A DNA stretch of 7,415 nt from CAYWNK01 sp047639615 (GCA_047639615.1 JBLIOL010000278.1:1-7415); one strand, 5' to 3'. Positions 1 through 6,929 are shown, counted from the first letter of the stretch. Notes: generated by a model from the sequence alone, not told the origin. A program made the numbers and translations.

Positions 1-997
1 GGCCGGCGATCACCGCCGCAGCCACGAGGCCTTCCTTACTGCCCTTATGAGCCAGCATGGGCTGACCCGCTAGGTCGCCGACGCAGAAGATGTTTTTGAC
101 CTTGGTGCGCATCTGCTTGTCGACCTCGACGAAGCCGCGTTCATCGACACTGACGCCGACCTTGTCCAGGCCGAGCCCCTCGCTGTAGGGACGCCGCCCC
201 ACGGTGGAGAGGATCTGATCGCAAGCGATGACCTCCTCGCCCTTCGGCGTCGTAGCTGTAACCTCGTAGCCGTCGGCGGTCTGCTTCCAACCCTTGGCGA
301 AGGTCTTGGTCATCAGACGCACCTTCATCTTCTTGAGCGAGCGCTCGATGATCTTCACGCAGCCGCGATCTTGGCCGGGAAGCGCACCGGGGGTGGCCTC
401 GAGCACGGTCACTTGGCTGCCGAGCTTCTTGTACATCATGCCCAGCTCGAGCCCGATGTAGCCGCCGCCGATTACCACCAGGTGCTTGGGCATGGTCTTC
501 GGGCGCAAGGCGCCGGTGGAAGACCAGATGTGATTCTCGTCGAAGTCGAAGCCAGGGATCGAAGAGGGTACGGAACCCGTGGCGAGCACGATCGTGTCGC
601 ACTTGACCAGCTGCTCGCCCTCGGAAGAGACGACCTTGACCGTGTTCGCGTCGACGATGGATCCACTCCCCATCAGGGTCGTGCAGCCATGCTTCTTGAG
701 TAAGCCTGAGACGCCGCCGGTGAGTCGGGCGACGATGCCCTCCTTCCACTCGACGAGCTTGTTCACATCCAAGGAGACATCACTGGCGGTGATGCCCATG
801 GCGCTGGCGTGCTCGATCTTGGAGAGCAAGGAACCCGCGGCGATGAGTGCCTTGGAAGGGATGCAGCCCACATTCAAGCAGGTCCCTCCGACAGCTTCCT
901 TCTCCACGACGGTGACCTCTTGCCCAAGTTGGGAGAGACGAATGGCGCAGACGTATCCCGCAGGACCGGCACCGATGACAACAACCTTAGAGCTCAT
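1..997 (-). CDS. lpdA: Dihydrolipoamide dehydrogenase (E3), 3' end cut by window edge
   Basis: This flavoprotein reoxidises the dihydrolipoyl arm of E2 with FAD and a redox-active disulfide, passing electrons to NAD+. It starts at the ATG at 997-995, and about 332 codons are visible of a family that is usually 460-480 residues long, so the dimerisation domain lies outside the window. Seen in order: FAD-binding GAGPAG (residues 9-14), the disulfide motif GGTCLNVGCIPSK with Cys40 and Cys45, ATGS (139-142), the NAD-binding GGGYIG (177-182), and the second FAD motif with Gly307-Asp308 followed by MLAHKG. The frame is intact. It is the last visible gene of the operon, 52 bp after the second E1 alpha. 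The mRNA before the ATG ends in TAGATTCC, with no Shine-Dalgarno. The Cys pair and both nucleotide motifs separate it from glutathione or mercuric reductases. Identity is very secure; which complex it serves is inferred from position. Confidence 0.96.
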   Translation of the reverse strand, partial: MSSKVVVIGAGPAGYVCAIRLSQLGQEVTVVEKEAVGGTCLNVGCIPSKALIAAGSLLSKIEHASAMGITASDVSLDVNKLVEWKEGIVARLTGGVSGLLKKHGCTTLMGSGSIVDANTVKVVSSEGEQLVKCDTIVLATGSVPSSIPGFDFDENHIWSSTGALRPKTMPKHLVVIGGGYIGLELGMMYKKLGSQVTVLEATPGALPGQDRGCVKIIERSLKKMKVRLMTKTFAKGWKQTADGYEVTATTPKGEEVIACDQILSTVGRRPYSEGLGLDKVGVSVDERGFVEVDKQMRTKVKNIFCVGDLAGQPMLAHKGSKEGLVAAAVIAG

Positions 998-1049
998 GGA
1001 ATCTAGAGCGCCCAAGCGGCGCCCGTATTGTGGATCACGTAATCCGGGA

Positions 1050-2159
1050 TCAAAGGGGGAACGCGCCGTCGCCGGGGCGTGCCTCGCCGCGGCGTTCGGC
1101 CACGGCGATGAAGGCGTTGTACTGACGCTTGAGGTGCTCAGGCGTAGTGGCGTAGACGTCATCGACCAGGGTGCGCAGGGCCATCGGCGGTGCAGCTTCC
1201 TGTTCGTGGATGACCGCGTCGATCTCGTCGAGGAGCTGCTGCTCCAAGAGCCCGCGCTCGCCCTCGTTCAGGACGTTCTTGCCCAGCAGGAACTGCTCGA
1301 AGCGTTCGATCGGATCGCGCTCGGCCCACATTGCGACCTCCGCATCGTCGCGGTACTTGGTGGGGTCGTCCGAGCTCGAGTGTCCGAGCATGCGGTAGGT
1401 CTTCAGCACCAGCAGCGTCGGGCCGTCGCCGGCGCGCGCGCGCTCCATGGCGTCATGCATTCCCTGGTAGGTGGCCAGCACATCATTGCCGTCCACCTCG
1501 ACACCAGGCATGCCGTAGGCTTCTGCCTTGGCCGCGTAGGACTCAGCAGCGGTCTGATCTCTGGAGCTCAATGAAATCGCCCAGCCATTGTCGACGCACA
1601 CGAAGACCACTGGCACCCTCCAAACGCCCGCGAAATTGAGCGCACTGTGGAAGGGGCTGGAGCTCGTGGCTCCGTCGCCGTGAAACGCTGCATGCACCAC
1701 ATCCTCGCCACGCTTCTTGCTGGCGAAGGCTGCCCCCACCGCGTGCATCAGCTGGGTGCCGATGACCGATGACCAGCTGGGGTAGTTCGAACCCTTGTGC
1801 TGGAAGTGGTTGCACATCTGGCGGCCCTTGGCGGTGTCGTTGGCATTGCAGTACATCTGTGCCACGTACTCCGACATGGGCAAACCGCGCATGACGGCGG
1901 CGCCGCCCTCGCGCAGGCCAGACCAGAGCCAGTCCTGGGGCTGCATGGCACCCGCGCTACCCACCTGACTGGCTTCCAGTCCAGTGGCCGTACCCACGAA
2001 TCCAACCCGGCCCGCCCGCTGCAGCTTGAGCATGCGCCCGTCCATCGCGCGAATGCGCAACATATGGACGAAGAGCTCATAGAGCCGCTCATCGGTTAGG
2101 TCCGGGCAAGCTCCGACGAGCTGCCCTTTCGGAGACAAGATCTGCTGTGCGCTTTCCAC
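1050..2159 (-). CDS. Second, divergent 2-oxo acid dehydrogenase E1 alpha subunit
   Basis: This 369-residue protein belongs to the TPP-dependent E1 alpha family of branched-chain/pyruvate dehydrogenases. It starts with GTG at 2159-2157; an in-frame TAG two codons upstream rules out a longer start. Seen: KLQRAGRVGF (45-54), GRQM (112-115), the TPP/Mg motif GDG (161-163) followed 26 residues later by Asp190-Asn191, NGWAIS (191-196), the His260 loop GHSSSDDPTKY, and the C-terminal GDGAFPL. It shares long blocks with the E1 alpha encoded at 4807-5925, including FHSALNFAGVW and the same last seven residues, so the two are paralogues. It is odd at cofactor positions: the usual Tyr-Arg is Leu82-Arg83, the NN is DN, GRQMP is GRQMC, and SSP is SSV. 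It sits between E2 and E3, where E1 alpha is not normally found. It may have another substrate, pair with the same E1 beta, or be regulatory. Family is secure; role is open. Confidence 0.93.
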   Translation of the reverse strand: MESAQQILSPKGQLVGACPDLTDERLYELFVHMLRIRAMDGRMLKLQRAGRVGFVGTATGLEASQVGSAGAMQPQDWLWSGLREGGAAVMRGLPMSEYVAQMYCNANDTAKGRQMCNHFQHKGSNYPSWSSVIGTQLMHAVGAAFASKKRGEDVVHAAFHGDGATSSSPFHSALNFAGVWRVPVVFVCVDNGWAISLSSRDQTAAESYAAKAEAYGMPGVEVDGNDVLATYQGMHDAMERARAGDGPTLLVLKTYRMLGHSSSDDPTKYRDDAEVAMWAERDPIERFEQFLLGKNVLNEGERGLLEQQLLDEIDAVIHEQEAAPPMALRTLVDDVYATTPEHLKRQYNAFIAVAERRGEARPGDGAFPL

Positions 2160-2162
2160 GAT

Positions 2163-3794
2163 CTACAGGGACAGGAAACCCGGGGTCTCGAGCAAGGTGC
2201 GCATGTAGGCCAACAGTCGGGCGGCGTCCGCGCCGTCCGCCAGTCGGTGGTCCACGCTGCAGGAGAAGTTCATGTACTGGCGCACACCGATCTCGTCACC
2301 CTCGGGGGTCTCGAAGACGCCCGGCCGCTTCATCAGGCGGTGCACACCGAGAATCGCGATGTTGGGGAAGTTGATGATCGGGGTGGCCATGATGCCGCCG
2401 ATGTTTCCGGCGTTGGTGATCGTGAAGGTGCTGTCCTTCAGCTCCTCCGGCTTGACCTTGCCCGCGCGCGTACGCTCGGCAAGTTCCTGCAGTTCGGCAG
2501 CGAGTTGCATGACACCCTTAGCTTGCACGTCCTGGATCACCGGAACGATCAACCCATTGGGCGTATCGGTGGCGATGCCGAGATTGATGCGACCCGTGTG
2601 CACGATCTCGCCCGCAGCCTCGTCCAAGTGACCATTGAGCATGCGGATCTTCGCCAAGCCAAGCGCCACGGCCTTCATGATGAAGGGCATGTAGGTGACC
2701 TTGACGCCTTCCTTGGCGCCGAGGGCCTTGGCCTTGCCACGCAACTCGACCAGGTCGGTAACGTCGACCTCCTCTACCACGGTGAAGTGCGCCGCGGTCT
2801 GCACCGAGCGCATCATGGCTTCGGCAATCTTGCGCCGCACGCCGCGGAAGGGCACGCGCACATCGTCCGAACCCGGAGGCGTGTAGGCGGGCGCCGGAGC
2901 GCTCGCCTTAACGGCCGCGGGACTTGCCGCACTCGTGCCTGCGCCGCTCTTGGCGAAGGCTTCCACATCGGCCCGACGAATGACGCCGTTGCGACCGCTG
3001 CCCGCCACGGCCGTCAGATCGATGTTCATCTCGCGCGCCACGCGGCGTGCGCTGGGCACGGCCAGGACCTTCGATCCCGCCGGGCGTACCGCAGCAACGG
3101 CGACCGGCTGAGCGCTGGGCTGGGCCAGTGTCGGAGCCGCAGCCGCAGCCGCAGTCGCAGTCGCAGTCGCAGTCGCGGCCGGAGCCGCAACAGCACCGCC
3201 ACCAGCACTGGCTAGGTGGAAGATCACGGAGCCCACGGGCACCGTCTCACCGGCCGCCGCGAGCTGCTTGGTGACCACGCCCGCCGCCGGGGCGGGGATC
3301 TCCACGGTGGCCTTGTCGGTCATGACCTCGACCACCGGCTGGTGCTCCTCGACAGTGGTGCCTTCTTCCACAATCCACTGCACGATCTCGCCTTCAGCGA
3401 CGCCCTCGCCAATGTCGGGCAACTTGAATTCAATCACGGTGCCGCCTCCTCCAGAAGCGGGGGCAGCCGCAGCTGCAGGGGCAGGGGCAGGTGCAGCCGC
3501 AGCCGCAGGGGCAGGTGCAGCCGCAGCCGCAGCTGCAGGTGCAGGTGCCGCAGCACCACCACCATTATCCAAGTGGAAGATCACCTTACCAACGGGGATG
3601 GTGTCGCCTTCCCCGGCCAGGATGCTGGAAATCACACCGGCCGCAGGGGCCGGAATCTCCACAGTCGCTTTGTCTGTCATGACCTCGACGATGGGCTGAT
3701 GCTCTTCAACCGTCTGGCCTTCCTTAACGAGCCAGGTGACGATCTCGCCTTCGGCAACACCTTCACCAATGTCCGGCAGCTTGAATTCGATCAT
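2163..3794 (-). CDS. 2-oxo acid dehydrogenase E2 acyltransferase with two lipoyl domains (branched-chain type)
   Basis: This is the core subunit that carries the acyl group on a lipoyl arm and transfers it to CoA. The 543 residues read: lipoyl domain 1 (1-75, lipoyl lysine Lys42), an Ala/Pro linker (about 78-118), lipoyl domain 2 (120-194, Lys161), an Ala/Thr/Pro linker, the peripheral subunit-binding domain (about 244-280, VPSARRVAREMNIDL then GSGRNGVIRRADV), another linker, and the catalytic domain (about 312-543) with DHRLADG at 515-521, where His516 and Asp520 are the expected catalytic pair. MTDKATVEIP around both lysines is the form typical of branched-chain E2 rather than the pyruvate form, but acetyl transfer cannot be excluded. 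The ATG at 3794-3792 begins directly at the lipoyl fold (MIEFKLPDIGEG), which supports it. It lies 17 bp after E1 beta and ends in TAG 3 bp before the second E1 alpha. Only a weak GAAGAA stands upstream as a ribosome site. Confidence 0.95.
   Translation of the reverse strand: MIEFKLPDIGEGVAEGEIVTWLVKEGQTVEEHQPIVEVMTDKATVEIPAPAAGVISSILAGEGDTIPVGKVIFHLDNGGGAAAPAPAAAAAAAPAPAAAAAPAPAPAAAAAPASGGGGTVIEFKLPDIGEGVAEGEIVQWIVEEGTTVEEHQPVVEVMTDKATVEIPAPAAGVVTKQLAAAGETVPVGSVIFHLASAGGGAVAAPAATATATATAAAAAAPTLAQPSAQPVAVAAVRPAGSKVLAVPSARRVAREMNIDLTAVAGSGRNGVIRRADVEAFAKSGAGTSAASPAAVKASAPAPAYTPPGSDDVRVPFRGVRRKIAEAMMRSVQTAAHFTVVEEVDVTDLVELRGKAKALGAKEGVKVTYMPFIMKAVALGLAKIRMLNGHLDEAAGEIVHTGRINLGIATDTPNGLIVPVIQDVQAKGVMQLAAELQELAERTRAGKVKPEELKDSTFTITNAGNIGGIMATPIINFPNIAILGVHRLMKRPGVFETPEGDEIGVRQYMNFSCSVDHRLADGADAARLLAYMRTLLETPGFLSL
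3135..3176. repeat. Hexanucleotide tandem repeat in E2 linker 2
   Basis: Seven back-to-back hexamers on the plus strand, three agccgc followed by four agtcgc, encode alternating Ala-Thr then poly-Ala in the flexible linker after lipoyl domain 2 (about residues 207-220). The array is in frame with a two-codon period, so gain or loss of a unit would change linker length without breaking the gene. The repeat is directly seen; slippage is inferred. Confidence 0.85.
3441..3563. repeat. Ala/Pro-coding low-complexity repeat in E2 linker 1
   Basis: This stretch encodes the Ala/Pro linker between the two lipoyl domains (about residues 78-118). It is built from gca-rich triplets and contains a 24-bp near-perfect direct repeat, 3487-3510 and 3511-3534, differing only in the last two bases. 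Each unit encodes eight residues of Ala/Pro. Such linkers are known in E2 proteins to let the lipoyl domains swing between active sites; the DNA-level repetition suggests growth by slippage or duplication. Confidence 0.85.
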
Positions 3795-3811
3795 GCTTTT
3801 GTTCTTCGGCG

Positions 3812-4786
3812 CTAGTAGCGCGCGACCTCTTCGATGGCGTCCAGCACGCGACGTTCGTCGGGCAGGTAGTGATGTTCGAGAGTGTTCGGGAAGGGAGTAT
3901 CGAAGCCCGTCACGCGACGCACGGGGGCTTCCATGTATTCGATGATGTTCTCAGCCACCAGGGCCGAGAGTTCCGCGCCGTAGCCGCAGAAGCGCGGGGC
4001 TTCGTGCACCACCACCAAACGGCCGGTTTGCTTGACAGCTTCCAGCACGCCTTGCTCGTCGAGCGGCATCAGGGTGCGCAGGTCGACCACGTGGCAGGAG
4101 ATGCCTTGCTCGGATGCCTGCGCAGCGGCCTTCTCAACCACCGGCACCATGGAGCCATAGCAGAGCACGGTCACATCGTCGCCCTCGCGCACGGTGCGCA
4201 GAGTGGAGAGGTCGACGATGTACTCGCCCTCCGGCACCTCGCCCTTGAGCGTACGGTAAAGCGCCTTGGGCTCGAGGAAGAGCACCGGGTCCGGGTCCGC
4301 GATGGAAGCCAAGAGCAAGCCCTTGGCGTCGTGCGGCGTGGACGGGATGACAACCTTCAGACCGGGCGTGTGAGTGAAGTAGGCCTCACCGGATTGGCTG
4401 TGGTAGAGACCGCCGCGGATGCCGCCACCGTAGGGCGTGCGGATCACCATCGGAGCCGTGTACTGACCGCCGGAGCGATAGCGCAGTTTGGCCGCCTCGG
4501 AGACGATCTGATCAAAGGCCGGGAAGATGAAGTCCTGGAACTGGATCTCGCAGACCGGACGCAGGCCGTTGGTGGCCATGCCGATCGCAGCACCGACGAT
4601 GCCGTCCTCGGAGAGCGGCGTATCGAAGCAGCGCGACTCGCCGAATTCGGAACTGAGTCCCTCGGTGGCCAGGAAGACGCCGCCCTTGGGACCGACGTCC
4701 TCGCCGAAGACGAGCACGGACTCGTCCTTACGCATGGCCGTCTTCAGGCCGTCGTTGACGGCTTGGAGCAGGGTGAGAATGGGCAT
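3812..4786 (-). CDS. 2-oxo acid dehydrogenase E1 beta subunit (branched-chain type)
   Basis: This 324-residue subunit pairs with E1 alpha in an alpha2beta2 heterotetramer and supplies the half of the TPP site that activates the cofactor. Its length is normal for a separate beta chain. Seen: FGEDVG (27-32), FDTPLSEDGI with Glu60 at the position of the glutamate that activates the TPP aminopyrimidine, EIQFQDF (80-86), and the HSQS motif at His129-Ser132. PGLKVVIPS then EPKALYR follow; EPK-LYR is the branched-chain form. The C-terminal transketolase-type domain is complete and ends near VARY. The ATG at 4786-4784 gives the expected N terminus (MPILTLLQAVNDGL). It follows the first E1 alpha by 20 bp and precedes E2 by 17 bp, with only a weak AAGAA upstream. 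It is the only E1 beta in the window, so both E1 alpha proteins may compete for it. Acetoin or pyruvate dehydrogenase beta are less likely alternatives. Confidence 0.95.
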   Translation of the reverse strand: MPILTLLQAVNDGLKTAMRKDESVLVFGEDVGPKGGVFLATEGLSSEFGESRCFDTPLSEDGIVGAAIGMATNGLRPVCEIQFQDFIFPAFDQIVSEAAKLRYRSGGQYTAPMVIRTPYGGGIRGGLYHSQSGEAYFTHTPGLKVVIPSTPHDAKGLLLASIADPDPVLFLEPKALYRTLKGEVPEGEYIVDLSTLRTVREGDDVTVLCYGSMVPVVEKAAAQASEQGISCHVVDLRTLMPLDEQGVLEAVKQTGRLVVVHEAPRFCGYGAELSALVAENIIEYMEAPVRRVTGFDTPFPNTLEHHYLPDERRVLDAIEEVARY

Positions 4787-4806
4787 TGGATTCTTAAGTA
4801 GTCGGT

Positions 4807-5925
4807 CTAGAGGGGGAAAGCGCCGTCGCCGGCATCGGCGTCACCCTTGCGGGCGGCCAAATCAAAGGTCGCTTGACCTTGGGCGCGCAGGTGCGCAGGT
4901 AGCTCGGCGAAGACATCGGTGAAGATAGTCTCCAAGCCGGGTCGTTCGGTGTTCTCCGCGATCTTGGCCGCCGCGGCGACCTCCTCGCGAACTTCGTCGA
5001 GCAGAGTCTGCTCCAGCTCTTCGTTCCAGATGCCCTCGTGGGCCAGGAAACGCTGGAAGCGACGCACGGGATCCTTGGTCTCCCAGTCGGCCAACACATC
5101 GGCGGGCACGTACTTGGTGGGATCGTCCGAGGTCGAGTGGCCGCCCATGCGGTAGGTCTTGGCCTCGATCAAGGTCGGACCCTCACCGGCGCGCGCGCGC
5201 GCGGTAGCTTCCGCAACGGCTTGGTGCACGGCGAGCAAGTCGTTGCCGTCCACGGTCACGCCCGGCATGCCGTAGGCCTTGGCCTTGATCGCGTAGCCGT
5301 TCGATGCGGTCTGATTTTCGGAGGGCATGGAGATGGCCCAGCCATTGTTTTGGCAGAGGAACACCACCGGTGCCTTCCAGACGCCGGCAAAGTTGAGCGC
5401 GCTGTGAAAGCCTGTACTCGATGTGCCGCCGTCGCCGAAGCTGGCCAAGCAAACGTTGTCTTCGCCGCGCAGCTTGTAGGCGTAGGCCGCCCCCACCGCG
5501 TGCACTAGGTGCGTGCCGATCGGGGAAGAGATCGAGAAGAAGCGGATCGGATCCACGAAGGAGAAGTGCACGGGCATCTGGCGTCCGCAGGCGGAGTCCG
5601 CTGCATTGCCAAACATGTTGTGCATCATCTCGACGGCCGGAACCCCGTGATACAGGGCCATGCCGAAGTCGCGATAGCTCGGGAAGAAGAAGTCGGACTT
5701 GCGCATGGCGCTGGCAGCGCCCACCTGGGTGGCTTCGATGCCCCTGTTGGGGATCGAGAAGCCAATCCGGCCGGCGCGCTGTAGCTTGACGCAGATCTCG
5801 TCAAAGGCACGCACCTTGAGCATCGTGCGATAGCACTGCACGAAGTCCTCCCGCGAGAGGTTCGTCTTGGCGCCCGGAGCGGCGCCATCCTCTTCAATCA
5901 CGGAGAGTAGATTGGGCTGATTCAT
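4807..5925 (-). CDS. 2-oxo acid dehydrogenase E1 alpha subunit, canonical copy (branched-chain type)
   Basis: This 372-residue TPP-dependent subunit decarboxylates the 2-oxo acid together with E1 beta. Seen: KLQRAGRIGF (47-56), Tyr84-Arg85 in FPSYRDFG (TPP phosphate contact in characterised relatives), GRQMPVH (114-120), ISSPIGT (132-138), GDG at 164-166 and Asn193-Asn194 after a 26-residue spacing (the TPP/Mg motif), NGWAIS, and the catalytic-loop His263 in GGHSTSDDPTKY. All expected cofactor residues are present. These motifs match branched-chain E1 alpha better than pyruvate E1 alpha. The ATG at 5925-5923 is the first good start after lipA, 29 bp downstream of its stop; the mRNA before it is a C-run (CCCCCCCGAAC), with no Shine-Dalgarno. 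It is directly followed by E1 beta, the standard order. It ends in GDGAFPL, identical to the second E1 alpha. Active function is well supported; the substrate (branched-chain versus pyruvate) is inferred. Confidence 0.95.
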   Translation of the reverse strand: MNQPNLLSVIEEDGAAPGAKTNLSREDFVQCYRTMLKVRAFDEICVKLQRAGRIGFSIPNRGIEATQVGAASAMRKSDFFFPSYRDFGMALYHGVPAVEMMHNMFGNAADSACGRQMPVHFSFVDPIRFFSISSPIGTHLVHAVGAAYAYKLRGEDNVCLASFGDGGTSSTGFHSALNFAGVWKAPVVFLCQNNGWAISMPSENQTASNGYAIKAKAYGMPGVTVDGNDLLAVHQAVAEATARARAGEGPTLIEAKTYRMGGHSTSDDPTKYVPADVLADWETKDPVRRFQRFLAHEGIWNEELEQTLLDEVREEVAAAAKIAENTERPGLETIFTDVFAELPAHLRAQGQATFDLAARKGDADAGDGAFPL

Positions 5926-5954
5926 GTTCGGGGGGGTCGGGACGGAGCTCGAAA

Positions 5955-6926
5955 CTACTTGCGTGCAGCCTTACGCTCGCGCACAAGGCGCGCGGCGTAG
6001 AACTCTCCGGCCTTGTAGCTGGATCGCACTAGGGGCCCGGAGGCCACGAAGCTAAAGCCCAGGTCGCGACCCAGGCGTTCGACCTCAAGGAAGCGCTCGG
6101 GGGAGACGTACTCCATAACCGGCGCGTGATTGGGGGTCGGGCGTAGGTATTGCCCAACGGTCAGGAAGTCCACGTCCGCTTCGCGCAGCATGCGCAGGGA
6201 CTCTTCCACCTCACCGTCTTCCTCGCCCAAGCCGAGCATCAGCGCCGACTTGGTGAAGACCAGGTCGTTGCTGGCCTTAGCCTGGCGCAGGGTGTCGAGG
6301 GAATGCTCGAAGGAGCAGCGTGGGTCGCGGATCTTGCGCTGCAAGCGCGGCACGACCTCCACGTTATGGGCCAGCACATCGGGCGCCGAGACCATCAACG
6401 TGTCGAGGTTCTGATCCACGTAGTCGGGGATCAAGGTCTCCACCACCGTCTTGGGCGCATGCTTGCGGATGGAATCCACGCAAGCCGCGTAGTGCGCGCT
6501 GCCGCCGTCCGCCAAGTCGTCCCGGTCCACGCTGGTGATGACCACATAAGCCAGGTTCAGCTCGCCCACGGCGATACCCACATGATCGGGCTCCTTGGGA
6601 TCGGGCGCCGCCGCCTTCTGAACGGTCTTCACCGCACAGAACCGACAGCGCCGAGTGCACTCATCACCGAGCACCATCAGCGTCATGGTGGCCTGGTCGC
6701 CCTTCCAACACTCGCCGATGTTCGGGCAACGCGCCGACTCGCAGACCGTGTTGAGCCCCAGCTCCTGAGTCAGCTGCTTGAGCTTCGTGTAGCCATCCCC
6801 GCCCGGCAGCGGCACCTTGAGCCAGGCAGGCTTGCGCTGGCTGGCGCCACGGGCGCGCTTGGATAGTGCTTCTTGGGGGCTTGCGGACATGTTTGGAGGC
6901 TCGACGCCAGCCGCGAAGAGTAACAA
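5955..6926 (-). CDS. lipA: Lipoyl synthase (radical SAM)
   Basis: LipA inserts two sulfur atoms into the octanoyl group on E2 (and other lipoyl proteins) using SAM radicals and two 4Fe-4S clusters. All diagnostic parts are present: the auxiliary-cluster cysteines Cys62, Cys67 and Cys73 (C-x4-C-x5-C in VCESARCPNIGEC), the radical SAM triad Cys90, Cys94 and Cys97 (CTRRCRFC), and RSSY near the C terminus (301-304), whose serine ligates the auxiliary cluster. The start is uncertain. TTG at 6926-6924 gives 323 residues and has a GGAGG six bases upstream; ATG at 6890-6888 gives 311 residues with no Shine-Dalgarno, which is however also the case for most genes here. Numbering uses the TTG. It is the first gene of the operon and lies 29 bp before E1 alpha, so cofactor completion appears co-expressed with its target. 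No lipB or lplA is visible. Identity is very secure. Confidence 0.96.
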   Translation of the reverse strand: MLLFAAGVEPPNMSASPQEALSKRARGASQRKPAWLKVPLPGGDGYTKLKQLTQELGLNTVCESARCPNIGECWKGDQATMTLMVLGDECTRRCRFCAVKTVQKAAAPDPKEPDHVGIAVGELNLAYVVITSVDRDDLADGGSAHYAACVDSIRKHAPKTVVETLIPDYVDQNLDTLMVSAPDVLAHNVEVVPRLQRKIRDPRCSFEHSLDTLRQAKASNDLVFTKSALMLGLGEEDGEVEESLRMLREADVDFLTVGQYLRPTPNHAPVMEYVSPERFLEVERLGRDLGFSFVASGPLVRSSYKAGEFYAARLVRERKAARK

Positions 6927-6929
6927 AGG

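Noticed and set aside
1008..1022. Small hairpin between the second E1 alpha and lpdA (gcgcc/ggcgc) as a terminator
   Set aside because: Only 5 bp, no T-run, and lpdA follows directly in the same direction; the 52-bp gap looks like an ordinary intra-operon spacer.
579..1574. Plus-strand open frame of about 331 codons over lpdA and the second E1 alpha
   Set aside because: It is antisense to two well-identified genes with intact motifs, spans their junction, and has no recognisable domain; long antisense frames are common in high-GC genes.
2247..3215. Plus-strand open frame of about 322 codons over the E2 gene
   Set aside because: Antisense to the E2 catalytic and linker regions. Its Arg/Ser-rich repeats are only the reverse reading of the linker hexamers.
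3869..4801. Plus-strand open frame of about 310 codons over E1 beta
   Set aside because: Mirrors the E1 beta gene almost end to end and has no family signature; E1 beta is unambiguous.
6150..6866. Plus-strand open frame of about 238 codons over lipA
   Set aside because: Antisense to a complete lipA with all cysteine motifs; no independent coding evidence.
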